Part shown: positions 8,320 through 17,070 of the stretch, in pieces
How the letters are laid out: the number at the start of each line of letters is the position of its first letter
Numbering within the stretch: the stretch's first letter is position 1
Notes under the pieces: model-generated
What the model was told of the DNA's origin: nothing
Database searches by the model: none
The model's input: the letters and a program-made list of their open reading frames with translations, nothing else
Source of the DNA: Candidatus Aenigmatarchaeota archaeon
Lineage (GTDB): Archaea; Aenigmatarchaeota; Aenigmatarchaeia; CG10238-14; SCSR01
Length of the DNA: 64,000 nt
Assembly: GCA_016181005.1 (NCBI GenBank)
Contig: JACPAE010000004.1
Location: 1-64,000, forward strand
Direction of reading: 5' to 3'
Program-made: the position numbers and the translations under genes

Positions 8320-9227
8320 AAGCCTTCTCGTCTACGTTATCGGTTCTGTTGTTCTTCATAGTAATTTTCTCTTTAAGTTCTGTACTTTCGTCAAAAGCTA
8401 TAGATAGCCTTGATATAGTGATTAGAAACTCGATTTTAGATAAGGTATACCACGCATATATTTCAATCGAGTATGGCGTAGAAAGAATTCTGGAAGAGGA
8501 ATCAAGCTATGGCGGAGTGAAAATAAACATTCAGGAAGGCAGTGCCTTTAATTACGTAATCCTAAACGAAACCATTCCCACCGAAGATAGCAGCGGCTTC
8601 AAAATAGATATGGACCGATTCAAAAATTTCACACAGTCCAAGCTGAACGAAACAACATTAGCTATTGACTTGAATTTTACCGAGTTAGAAAAGTGTTTGC
8701 CTTTAACCATTTCGCCATATAACATTTCCTATACCCATCCGGATAGGCCTGCAGGCGGCGCCAAATGTTTGCCAAATCAACAAGAAGAGATACAAATAAT
8801 CCCGAATGGCAGCTGGATTTATATCAACGGCTATACAATTGTGATGAAAGTCAATTCCAGCATAGGTGAAGCAGGCGGCTCAAGAAATTCCGCCAACTGC
8901 AGAAAAGACGCAACGTTAATCTGGAACATAACCATTATAGGCAATAACACCGTATACAATGAAGTGGATAAAATTAAGCCTACTGAAAACTGCGTTTTTA
9001 ATATAAAAGACCTGTTAGATAACAAAATTCTAGATATACGAAATGACGCGACTAGTGTGCTAAGTGTTCTTGTCCAACCCGGCTTTAAAGTGGACTCTTC
9101 CATAGCATTGAATCTAACAGACATTCCTGGCAAAATATGGATAGGCCTCCCACCCCAAGCAATAAAGGTAAAGGAAACCTTATATCAAATTGAGAAAAAC
9201 GATACAATCTATATATATGGAGAATAG
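8307..9227 (+). CDS. Large pilin-like / secreted glycoprotein of pilus locus
   Basis: 306 aa with one N-terminal hydrophobic helix (about residues 8-28) and a large extracellular domain containing about a dozen Asn-x-Ser/Thr sequons and four or more cysteines (for example EKCLPL, AKCLPN, ANCRKD, ENCVF). There is no clear QxxxE motif, so it may be a non-cleaved adhesin or tip component and not a shaft pilin. An ATG three codons in (MKAFSS) is an alternative start. It ends 3 nt before the CBS gene. Confidence 0.62.
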   Translation: MVDMKAFSSTLSVLLFFIVIFSLSSVLSSKAIDSLDIVIRNSILDKVYHAYISIEYGVERILEEESSYGGVKINIQEGSAFNYVILNETIPTEDSSGFKIDMDRFKNFTQSKLNETTLAIDLNFTELEKCLPLTISPYNISYTHPDRPAGGAKCLPNQQEEIQIIPNGSWIYINGYTIVMKVNSSIGEAGGSRNSANCRKDATLIWNITIIGNNTVYNEVDKIKPTENCVFNIKDLLDNKILDIRNDATSVLSVLVQPGFKVDSSIALNLTDIPGKIWIGLPPQAIKVKETLYQIEKNDTIYIYGE

Positions 9228-9230
9228 GAA

Positions 9231-10871
9231 ATGGCTACAATATTCGAATACATTATAGACTTCCTTTTAGGAAGGCTAGACAAACGCAGAAGGCGGAGGC
9301 GTGCAATCAAGAAAATCAAAAAAGTTCATGTTAGTGCCACAAGAAAAGCAAAAAGGTTGAAAATTAAAAAAAGGCGGCATAAAAGAAAAATTCGATTTAG
9401 AGGACATAGAAAAGTGGCTAAGAGGCCGACTGAAATTATTAAAAAGCTGGAGAAGGTGCCTAAACTTCAAAGGAAGGCAGGCGTCCGACCTAAGGGAGTA
9501 ACTGTAGTAAAACCAAAGAGGAAAATACGTAGACCAAAACGAATAAATGTGAAAGAACTGGCGGCAGCATTTAATCTTTCAACAGCAACACTTCAGGAAA
9601 TTTACAACAAAGTGAAAGAGATTGAGGCTAATGCTTCCAAAGGATCTGCTACAGATAATGTAGAAGATTTGAAAAAATCAGTGCAAGATTTGGAAGAGAA
9701 GGCAGCAACTAGCGGCGCAACTGTAGTACCTGAGATTTTAGATTTGATTAATTATACGAAACAAAAAATCCAAGACTTGGAAGCTGGTGCAGCAATCCCT
9801 GCACCTACAGACTCGATAACAGAAGCAAAGAATCAGATAGAAGAGCTGGAACGCGAGAAAAAGCATTTACAGCAGTCACAAAAAGTAATTGAAGAGAAGT
9901 ATTATCGAAGAGAACTTGACGAGGTTTCGTTTAAAAAAATCATGGACGATTATGAGTCTAGATTAGTTGAGATTGGTGTCAAGTTAAAAACCTGGAAGCA
10001 GGAATTGGCAAAATTGGAAGAAGAAGCAAAGATGCCAGAAGAAAAAGGAAAACTGCCCAAAATTCTAAAGCCTGTAATGTTAAAGGGTAAAAAGAAAGAA
10101 CGATCTAAAGCCTTAGGAATTAAACTACCTAAATTCAAGCCTTCTGCAATCCCTGCACCTCTGCCTGAAAAGATAGACCTCAAGAAAATCTGGGAAGCAA
10201 AAATTCCTAAAGAAGTCATTAAAGAAGTTATTTGTGCCGATTTGATGACGAAAGGTGTCTACACAGTGCGGCCCAATGATACCTTGAATTATGTTATTCG
10301 AGTGTTCGCCGACAAAAAAATCAGTGGGACACCTGTCATGAATGGAAATAATTTGGTTGGTGTAATAGCAGAGTCTGATATACTGAAGTTCATAGGAAGT
10401 AAAGAGTTGCTGTCGCGTGGTAGTTCAAGGCTGAAGACGTTAAGTGAGATGAAAGTCGAAGATGTAATGCATAAAAACCCTGTTTTTGTTTACGAGTATA
10501 CAAAATTGTCAGAGGCCACCGACTTGATTAATGAACATGATATAACTCGATTGCCTGTCTTAAATGAAAAACGGCATTTGGTAGGAATTTTGACAAAAAG
10601 CGATATCATGCGTGGCGTTTCCAAAGAGCTTCTATTCAAAATACTTGAAAAACGTGAGCTTGAAAGAATACTTAAGGTTGAGACTGACATCGATGAAATT
10701 TTGAAGATTGTGGAAAGAAAAGGTTCTATCGGAGTCTCTGAGATTAAAAAAAGGTTAATATTACCCGAAGATAAAATAGAAGAATGGGGGAAAGTTCTGG
10801 AAAAGCATAACCTACTTGAGATGTTTTATCCACCACTCGGAAAGCCAGAATTCAGGAAGAAGATAAAATGA
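9231..10871 (+). CDS. CBS-domain protein with basic N-terminus and SHOCT-like segment, in pilus operon
   Basis: 546-aa soluble protein. The first 100 residues are extremely basic (KRRRRRRAIKKIKKVHVS and similar). A coiled-coil region (about 105-290) includes a SHOCT-like helix pair (EKYYRRELDEVSFKKIMDDY, about 223-242). Two CBS domains follow (about 338-395 and 410-465: ADLMTKGVYTVRPNDTLNYV and VEDVMHKNPVFVYEYTKLSE). A small C-terminal winged-helix-like segment ends the protein. CBS pairs generally bind adenine nucleotides, so it may sense energy state for the ATPase that follows; its stop overlaps that gene by 4 nt. This domain combination in a pilus operon is unfamiliar to me, and the function is inferred from context only. 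Confidence 0.75.
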   Translation: MATIFEYIIDFLLGRLDKRRRRRRAIKKIKKVHVSATRKAKRLKIKKRRHKRKIRFRGHRKVAKRPTEIIKKLEKVPKLQRKAGVRPKGVTVVKPKRKIRRPKRINVKELAAAFNLSTATLQEIYNKVKEIEANASKGSATDNVEDLKKSVQDLEEKAATSGATVVPEILDLINYTKQKIQDLEAGAAIPAPTDSITEAKNQIEELEREKKHLQQSQKVIEEKYYRRELDEVSFKKIMDDYESRLVEIGVKLKTWKQELAKLEEEAKMPEEKGKLPKILKPVMLKGKKKERSKALGIKLPKFKPSAIPAPLPEKIDLKKIWEAKIPKEVIKEVICADLMTKGVYTVRPNDTLNYVIRVFADKKISGTPVMNGNNLVGVIAESDILKFIGSKELLSRGSSRLKTLSEMKVEDVMHKNPVFVYEYTKLSEATDLINEHDITRLPVLNEKRHLVGILTKSDIMRGVSKELLFKILEKRELERILKVETDIDEILKIVERKGSIGVSEIKKRLILPEDKIEEWGKVLEKHNLLEMFYPPLGKPEFRKKIK

Positions 10872-12400
10872 AAGACAGCACTATTTTAGCCCATTATTAT
10901 GTGGATGCACACAAAGTCAAGGGAGAGGTGAGCATCGAAAGGACGTCTAAAGAATTTGTTCCCTTGTATGTTCTCAAGGTTCCAGAGGTTCAACCTGCTA
11001 CGTTAGCATTGATGGATCAGATAAGAGAGAAAATTTTAAGCGAAGTCGCAATAAAAACAACAGAATTGCTGGAGCCTAAAGCTTTCGAAGACTTGAAAAT
11101 AAAATTTTTCGACCGCTCCTACGACCTATTGAGAAGAGAATTATCAAATGAGCGCGAAGAAATCTGGGAATTTTTGGCCGGCACGTTAGTTCATGAAATG
11201 CTAGGCTTGGGAAAAATAGAACTTTTGTTGGCCGACGGTGATTTGGAAGACATAGTTGTAAACAATGCGGAAGAACCGTTGTGGGTTTACCATAAAAAGT
11301 ACGGCTGGCTCAAAACAAACGTCTCCATTCAGTCAGAAGCTCAAATACAAAACTATTCCGCAATGATCGGGCGAAGATCAGGGAGGCAGATTACAACTCT
11401 TAATCCCTTGATGGATGCACACATGACAACAGGAGACAGGGTTAATGCAACACTTTTTCCTATCAGCACATTTGGCAACACAATTAGCATAAGAAAGTTC
11501 AGGAGGAAACCATGGGTTATCACAGATGTTCTGGAAAACAAGACCGTAACTTTGGATATTGCAGCTTTGTTGTGGTTGGCGATTCAATACGAAACTAATA
11601 TCATTTTTTCTGGTGGAACAGCAACCGGCAAGACTTCTTTCCTAAATGTCTTAATGCCTTTCATTCCACCTAATCAAAGAATTATAAGTATAGAAGACAC
11701 GCGAGAAATACAGTTGCCGAAATTTCTACATTGGGTCCCGTTGACAACAAGAGAGGTAAATCCAGAAGGCAAGGGTGGTGTTTCAATGCTAGATCTTCTT
11801 GTGAACAGCTTGAGGATGAGGCCGGACAGGATAATCGTAGGCGAGATAAGAAGAGGAGAGCAGGCAGAAGTTTTGTTCGAAGCAATGCATACAGGCCACA
11901 GTGTCTATGCAACACTGCACGCAGACACGGCAGAACAAACTTACAGAAGGTTGGTAAACCCACCAATTGATGTTCCCGAATCTTTAATGGAAGCACTTCA
12001 TCTGATCGCAGTCTCTTTTAGAGACAGGAGGAAAGGATTAAGAAGAATCTTCCAGCTTGCAGAGATTGTACCAGCTTTCAAAGGCGAGGAATTCAAGCCA
12101 TTTATCAACGTTCTTTACAGATGGAATCCTGTTAAAGACAATATGTTGAAAGTGAAGCAAAGCATTAGAATTCTGGACGAGTTGAAATTGCATACAGGCA
12201 TGACTGATCACGAATTCAAGCGTGATTTGCGTGAAAAGACAGATATCTTGAAATGGATGTTAAACAAAAACATCAGGACTGTTGACGGTATAGGCAAAGT
12301 TGTCGTTGAATACTATTTTGACCCCGATAGAGTTCTTAAAGTTGTTAAGAAGAATGAAAATCCAAGTGTCCTAGTTCCGCCATCCTTGCTCAAGGTGTAG
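10868..12400 (+). CDS. Type II/IV secretion (pilus assembly) ATPase, GspE/TadA family
   Basis: Cytoplasmic hexameric ATPase that powers assembly of type IV pilus-like filaments. Walker A is FSGGTATGKTSF at about residues 247-258. Also present are the Asp box (ISIEDTREIQLP), Walker B (RIIVGEIRRGEQAEVLFEAM, about 320) and the His box (ATLHADT, about 348). The N-terminal about 200 residues match the archaeal N2-domain region (VHEMLGLGKIELLLADGDLE). It sits directly before two TadC-like membrane proteins, the standard ATPase-platform arrangement. Confidence 0.92.
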   Translation: MKDSTILAHYYVDAHKVKGEVSIERTSKEFVPLYVLKVPEVQPATLALMDQIREKILSEVAIKTTELLEPKAFEDLKIKFFDRSYDLLRRELSNEREEIWEFLAGTLVHEMLGLGKIELLLADGDLEDIVVNNAEEPLWVYHKKYGWLKTNVSIQSEAQIQNYSAMIGRRSGRQITTLNPLMDAHMTTGDRVNATLFPISTFGNTISIRKFRRKPWVITDVLENKTVTLDIAALLWLAIQYETNIIFSGGTATGKTSFLNVLMPFIPPNQRIISIEDTREIQLPKFLHWVPLTTREVNPEGKGGVSMLDLLVNSLRMRPDRIIVGEIRRGEQAEVLFEAMHTGHSVYATLHADTAEQTYRRLVNPPIDVPESLMEALHLIAVSFRDRRKGLRRIFQLAEIVPAFKGEEFKPFINVLYRWNPVKDNMLKVKQSIRILDELKLHTGMTDHEFKRDLREKTDILKWMLNKNIRTVDGIGKVVVEYYFDPDRVLKVVKKNENPSVLVPPSLLKV

Positions 12401-12403
12401 TTA

Positions 12404-13306
12404 ATGCCGTTTACTCGAGTGCCGATAGTACCCTTTCCTTTAAACAAAGCATTGACCTATGCGAGGAATTTTGGTATGATTGGTCTAGGAAGCAGACTTT
12501 CAAACTTCTTCCCACAACTATCACTTTATCTTTACCAATCAGAATCTTATCTGGACAAGGATGAATACACAACTATAGCCCTCTTAACTGGAATTTTCTG
12601 GTTATTATTATTTTTTTCATTCGGCATATTACTTTCATTTGTTGCACAAGTCCCAAGTAATTTTCTTTTCATAGTCTCGTCATCATCAATAGCTCTAGGA
12701 TTATTATCTTTCTTTTATGTAATCTTTTACCCTAAAGTGCTTGTCACCAGAAAAGTTAGGGAATTGGAAAAGAATTTACTGTTTGCATTGCGGCATTTGC
12801 TGATTCAAACAAAGTCAGGCATACCTCTTTTTGATGCCATAGCATCAGTTGCCAAGTCGAATTACGGCTTGGTGTCGCATGAATTCAACGAAGTTGTTAG
12901 AAAAATAAGCACCGGCACTAGTGACGTTGATTCATTGGAAGAACTGTCTTTAAAGAGTCCTTCCTTATATTTCAGAAGAGCTCTCTGGCAGATATCAAAT
13001 ACCATTAGGGCGGGTGCAGACATTTCCACTACGCTAGAGAACATTGTTGTAAATCTAGCAAACGAACAGAGAATTCTTGTAAGAAAATACGGCTCCCAGC
13101 TTAATCCATTAGCTTTCATTTACATGATGTTCGGCGTTATCATACCGAGTTTGGGCATAGCCCTCCTGATAACCCTTTCTTCATTTACAGGGCTACCGAT
13201 AAAGCAATTTTACTTTTGGATTATTCTTGCACTTTTGATTTTATTCAAATTCAACTTTTTGGGCATTGTGAAAAGCAGAAGACCGTCGGTGGAAGTTTAT
13301 GTATAG
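12404..13306 (+). CDS. TadC/FlaJ-like pilus platform membrane protein 1
   Basis: Type II secretion system F-family inner-membrane platform protein. It has two hydrophobic segments near residues 60-110, a cytoplasmic helical F domain (RELEKNLLFALRHLLIQTKS to RAGADISTTLENIV, about 125-215) and two more membrane segments at the C-terminus (about 235-285). It overlaps the second platform gene by 8 nt. Together the two proteins probably form the rotor base on which the ATPase at 10868-12400 acts. Confidence 0.85.
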   Translation: MPFTRVPIVPFPLNKALTYARNFGMIGLGSRLSNFFPQLSLYLYQSESYLDKDEYTTIALLTGIFWLLLFFSFGILLSFVAQVPSNFLFIVSSSSIALGLLSFFYVIFYPKVLVTRKVRELEKNLLFALRHLLIQTKSGIPLFDAIASVAKSNYGLVSHEFNEVVRKISTGTSDVDSLEELSLKSPSLYFRRALWQISNTIRAGADISTTLENIVVNLANEQRILVRKYGSQLNPLAFIYMMFGVIIPSLGIALLITLSSFTGLPIKQFYFWIILALLILFKFNFLGIVKSRRPSVEVYV

Positions 13307-14282
13307 ATTCCTTTATGCAATAAGTCCAGTAAGGTACAGAAAATGGGTTGAAAAGCATATCGACTACTGCGATTTCACCGTCTCTCCAATCCGATTAATA
13401 GGATTCCTTATACTGTTCGGTATAGTAGCAAGCTTTGCAGTTAGTTTTCTTTTGTTTTCGTTAAAGCTGTTAACATTCCAGGCCTTTCTTTTGGCATGGG
13501 CTATTGGTTTTGCTGGGTTTGAAGTTCTAGGACATTTAATGCTGATTTTTATTGCAGACAGCAGATCTAATTTCGTCGAACAAATCTTGCCCGATGCCCT
13601 TCAAATAATTTCGTCTAATATGCGTTCTGGTCTGACACCGGATAAAGCAATTCTAACATCTGCGCGTCCGGAGTTCGGGCCTTTGGAAAAGGAATTGAGA
13701 AAAGCGGCAGAAGAGGCTTTGTCAGGAAAATCTTTCGAGGAGGCGCTTAGTGGCATATCGACTAAGATTAAATCAAAAATTTTGGACAAAACAGTCAGCC
13801 TAATTATAGAAGGACTGATTAAAGGGGGCAGCATAACTTCTTTGCTGGATAGCGTTGCAGATGACATAAGGCAGGCGAGAATATTGCGTGACGAGATAAG
13901 ATCTTATGTAATGATGTACGGAATTTTCATTTTCTTTGCAGTTGGCATAGGCGCGCCTCTGCTTTACTCTGTATCGACCTACCTAGTTCAAACAATGGCA
14001 AAACTTGGGGGGGCTGTCGATTTGCAAACGTTGGTAACCAATAGTGCAATACCGCTTTTAAGGTTCAAGCCAGCCGAGATATCTACAGACTTTCTAAGAA
14101 TGTATTCGTATATCTCCATCTTCATCACAGCTCTTTTCGGAAGCATGCTCATAGGCCTTATACAGGATGGTTCGGAGAAAAATGGGCTGAAGCTCTTCCC
14201 GGTACTTCTTGGTATAGGGTTAGCAGTTTTCATCCTCTCGCAGATAGCATTAAAAGCTATTTTCGGCACGATAATAGCATAG
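13299..14282 (+). CDS. TadC/FlaJ-like pilus platform membrane protein 2
   Basis: Second F-domain platform protein, 327 aa, with paired membrane helices at about 32-90, a cytoplasmic F domain (FVEQILPDALQIISSNMRSG then LTPDKAILTSARPEF, about 90-200) and C-terminal helices (about 205-235, 270-325). Two adjacent platform genes after one ATPase is typical of archaeal Tad/Epd-like pili. The gene ends 2 nt before the convergent KaiC-like gene. Confidence 0.85.
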   Translation: MYRFLYAISPVRYRKWVEKHIDYCDFTVSPIRLIGFLILFGIVASFAVSFLLFSLKLLTFQAFLLAWAIGFAGFEVLGHLMLIFIADSRSNFVEQILPDALQIISSNMRSGLTPDKAILTSARPEFGPLEKELRKAAEEALSGKSFEEALSGISTKIKSKILDKTVSLIIEGLIKGGSITSLLDSVADDIRQARILRDEIRSYVMMYGIFIFFAVGIGAPLLYSVSTYLVQTMAKLGGAVDLQTLVTNSAIPLLRFKPAEISTDFLRMYSYISIFITALFGSMLIGLIQDGSEKNGLKLFPVLLGIGLAVFILSQIALKAIFGTIIA

Positions 14283-14283
14283 A

Positions 14284-14988
14284 CTAGAGCTTTGTCACTT
14301 CTATACCATTTTTAGTTATCTTGTAAGGATGGATGAAATGAGAGTGCTCGCTCCGTCTCATCTTCGTAACCGTCATAATTCTTCTAAACTCGTCCCTCAC
14401 ATACATTGTATCCAGCTTTATAACCATGTCGCCTACAAAATCTATAAACTCACTCCTCTCGCCTTTCTCCGGTATTTCTGCTGTCAAAAGGGAAGTTACG
14501 CCACGGTCCTTGAAGCCGTCGAACAACGCCACCAGCTCACTTCTTATTTGGAACTTGTCTTCAAACATCATGTCTATTATAGAAACAGAGTCTATCACAA
14601 GTCGTTTGGCCTTTGTACTGTCTATCATTTCAATCACCTTTTTCGACAGCTCTGGCATGGACATTGTCAGAACCTTCTTCTTCTCTAGAGGATGGAAAAC
14701 CCTCTTTATTCTCAGTGGCCAGAAGGTTAGCATCTTTTTCTTTTCCAACTCTTCCAAATCCCATCCGAGTGTATCCTTTACGTCATATTTTATGTCTTCT
14801 GCCCTTTGCTCCAAAGTTATGTAGACTCCTGGCTCTTTGTATTTGGCGGCTCCTGTGTAGAGGAATTGACTGCAAAATAGAGTTTTACCTGTACCGGGAT
14901 GGCCTCCTATTATAGTAACGGATGACGGCACTAGGCCGCCTTCTACCATATCGTCAAAACCCTTGATTCCAGTTGGAACCCTTTCCAT
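14284..14988 (-). CDS. KaiC/FlaH-like RecA-superfamily ATPase
   Basis: 234-aa single-domain RecA-fold ATPase. It starts with the family hallmark RVPTGIKGFDDMVEGGLVPS, then Walker A GGHPGTGKT (about 28-36), and has Walker B-like RLVIDSVSIIDMMF (about 130). FlaH, the archaellum regulator ATPase, belongs to this family, so a role with the neighbouring pilus machinery is possible. It is transcribed in the opposite direction and KaiC-like paralogues are common in archaea, so the link is only contextual. Confidence 0.85.
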   Translation of the reverse strand: MERVPTGIKGFDDMVEGGLVPSSVTIIGGHPGTGKTLFCSQFLYTGAAKYKEPGVYITLEQRAEDIKYDVKDTLGWDLEELEKKKMLTFWPLRIKRVFHPLEKKKVLTMSMPELSKKVIEMIDSTKAKRLVIDSVSIIDMMFEDKFQIRSELVALFDGFKDRGVTSLLTAEIPEKGERSEFIDFVGDMVIKLDTMYVRDEFRRIMTVTKMRRSEHSHFIHPYKITKNGIEVTKL

Positions 14989-15034
14989 TAATTAAAGTTG
15001 AATTTTCTTTTTATTAAGGTTTAATTCTGCATAA

Positions 15035-15046
15035 GGTTTAAAAGGG
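15035..15046 (+). promoter_or_regulatory. TATA-like box for the major pilin gene
   Basis: GGTTTAAAAGGG lies about 35 nt upstream of the ATG at 15076, a spacing that fits an archaeal TATA box with a very short leader. The divergent KaiC-like gene starts at 14988, so this intergenic region likely holds both promoters. Confidence 0.45.
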
Positions 15047-15075
15047 AGTAAACACAATTAATCTTAACGAATTAT

Positions 15076-15534
15076 ATGAGGAAAGGACAAACTGCTTTAG
15101 AATATCTAATGACATACGGTTGGGCTATTCTTATAGTAATTATCGTTATAGGAGCACTTTATGCTCTAGGTTTGACAAAGACGTGCAGGTGGACTGGAAC
15201 TCAGGTAACCGGCTTTACAGGCGGAGGCTTTCAGGCAGCTACGCCCAAAGTTGATGCAAGCGATGCAAGTCTAGTTTTCGATTTAAATAGGATAGGAGCT
15301 TCAACCGTCACGTACAACAACTCAACAGCCACAATTAGTGGCTCATCGCAGTCAGGTACACTGACAGGAGGCTCTGCAACAATAGCAAACGGCGACACAA
15401 GAGTGCTGACATTCAGCGGGTTTACAGGGCTGGTTTCAGGTGACTGCTATGCAATCGACGTTTCAATATCATACACAGAAGATGGAAGAGTTTTTACCTC
15501 TGCCGGAAGAATTAGCGGAGCAATAGAAGCTTAA
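15076..15534 (+). CDS. Probable major pilin with class III signal peptide
   Basis: 152 aa. MRKGQTALEYLMTYGWAILIVIIVIGALYAL has a textbook processing motif (KGQTALEY) and a long hydrophobic helix. The head is small, Gly/Ser/Thr-rich and beta-rich with two cysteines (KTCRWTG and GDCYAI) that may form a disulphide. It has its own promoter and is monocistronic, unlike the minor pilin-like genes in the operon, which suggests separate and higher expression. Among the pilin-like genes here it looks most like a shaft subunit. Confidence 0.82.
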   Translation: MRKGQTALEYLMTYGWAILIVIIVIGALYALGLTKTCRWTGTQVTGFTGGGFQAATPKVDASDASLVFDLNRIGASTVTYNNSTATISGSSQSGTLTGGSATIANGDTRVLTFSGFTGLVSGDCYAIDVSISYTEDGRVFTSAGRISGAIEA

Positions 15535-15535
15535 A

Positions 15536-17038
15536 TTACATAAAAGTTTCCAAGTCCTTGTCGCTGATTTTCGCATTATTAAAATTCTTAATGTCGTCTT
15601 CTAACCTGACAGATTTCTCCACAGACTTGCTCTGTCTTTCCCTCACGTTTATCAGGATAGGATAGTTGACAGCCTCCCCGACTATGTAAACCTCTCCCAC
15701 TTTCAAGCCCGGTATGGAGTCGAGTATGCCGCCGGTGACACCTTCCGAGCTTTCCTTTATGTGGTCAATATCATAAGGGTTGGTTACGCGCATAATCATA
15801 TGAGTGTTGCATTGGGACAGCGCTGTTGTTGAAAGTCCTGCCGGCCTTTGAGTAATCAGAGCCAAGCAGGCGTTGAACTTCCTGCCTTCCCTTGCAATCT
15901 GCTCTATTATGCCTCTGGACAGCGCATGCTCATAATCTTCCCCCTCCGGCGCAAATTGGTGGGCCTCTTCGACAAAAAGGACAAACGGCGATATCTTTTT
16001 TCCCCTTCTCGCGTCGAACAATTCCCTAGCAAAGTACGACACGATTATCTGCTTCCTCTTCTTGTCTACTATGTCCGACAGGTCAAGTATGCTGAGATTG
16101 CCTTGGAATGCAAGATCCTTTATGGTTGGATAGTCTCTGTTACTGAACAGTCCTGTCTGGTTCAGCTCGTGCATCCAGGAAAGCATCGCTGATTTTGTTG
16201 CGTCCTTGATGCTGCTGTCCTGCACCGCGGTGATCAAGTCTTCCATGTCGTATGCCGGCTTTGCTGCCTTCAGATTTTTCATCACAGGCGCTATTTCCCT
16301 TCTCTGTACAGGCGACATCTTCGGCATCAGCGCGGACATCTCGTAAGGAGATAGGCTATGCGTTGCGATTGAGATATCCTTGCCGTCATAGATTTTAGTG
16401 GACTTCCTGTATCCCTCGTCCTTTTCAAAGCCGCCGTATTCCCCATGCGGATCTATAAGAATTATTGAAGGCCTTGAGTTTCTATCTTTGTTGAGCAACT
16501 CTTCAATCAAGACAGATACAGTATAGCTTTTACCGGCACCTGATATTGCAAGAATTGCCAAGTGCTTCTGGAACAATCGTGTGAGATTCAACTTTGCGTC
16601 AACATTGTGAAATTCTATCCTGCCAATTGAAAGGCCATTGACCTCATCCAAACCGAGAAAATTATTGAGTATCTTTTCGTCCACTGCGTAAACTTTGCTG
16701 CTGGGGGAAATCGGGAATGTTACCCTTTTTTGCCTATTGCTTGAAAGAACACCTAATGGATGAGCCTGCGCAACAAGATATTCCCACCTGTCAACTGGAA
16801 ACTGCTCTATCAAAGGCCTGCCGGATTTTTCAAACTCGCTTACGGACTCTGGACGTGTATAATAGCGGTTTGTTTTTATTATTTCTTCAACCCTAGCAAC
16901 TAAAAGGCCGTCATGGGAATCTATCTGGACAAACTGCCCTTTCCTTACAGGGACGCCTTTGTTGTCGTTTATGACGAACCAGAATTCTTGGCTGCTCGGG
17001 CCTGTCTCGGTTGAAACCACAGTTCCTATTTCCTGCAT
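15536..17038 (-). CDS. herA: HerA-type DNA helicase/translocase
   Basis: Bipolar DNA translocase of the FtsK-HerA superfamily that works with NurA and Mre11-Rad50 in end resection. The N-terminal HAS-barrel (MQEIGTVVSTETGPSSQEFW, about 1-110) is followed by Walker A LAISGAGKSYT (about 168) with the downstream LIDPHGEYGGF. Walker B FVLFVEEAHQFAPEG (about 352) and the arginine region IAREGRKFNACLALITQRP (about 388) complete it. At 500 aa its length is normal. It converges on the pilin gene with 1 nt between stops and is divergent from the phosphoesterase at 17071. No nurA is visible. Confidence 0.92.
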   Translation of the reverse strand: MQEIGTVVSTETGPSSQEFWFVINDNKGVPVRKGQFVQIDSHDGLLVARVEEIIKTNRYYTRPESVSEFEKSGRPLIEQFPVDRWEYLVAQAHPLGVLSSNRQKRVTFPISPSSKVYAVDEKILNNFLGLDEVNGLSIGRIEFHNVDAKLNLTRLFQKHLAILAISGAGKSYTVSVLIEELLNKDRNSRPSIILIDPHGEYGGFEKDEGYRKSTKIYDGKDISIATHSLSPYEMSALMPKMSPVQRREIAPVMKNLKAAKPAYDMEDLITAVQDSSIKDATKSAMLSWMHELNQTGLFSNRDYPTIKDLAFQGNLSILDLSDIVDKKRKQIIVSYFARELFDARRGKKISPFVLFVEEAHQFAPEGEDYEHALSRGIIEQIAREGRKFNACLALITQRPAGLSTTALSQCNTHMIMRVTNPYDIDHIKESSEGVTGGILDSIPGLKVGEVYIVGEAVNYPILINVRERQSKSVEKSVRLEDDIKNFNNAKISDKDLETFM

Positions 17039-17070
17039 AGTTTTTAACTTGATTGTTAAAAGATAAAAGT

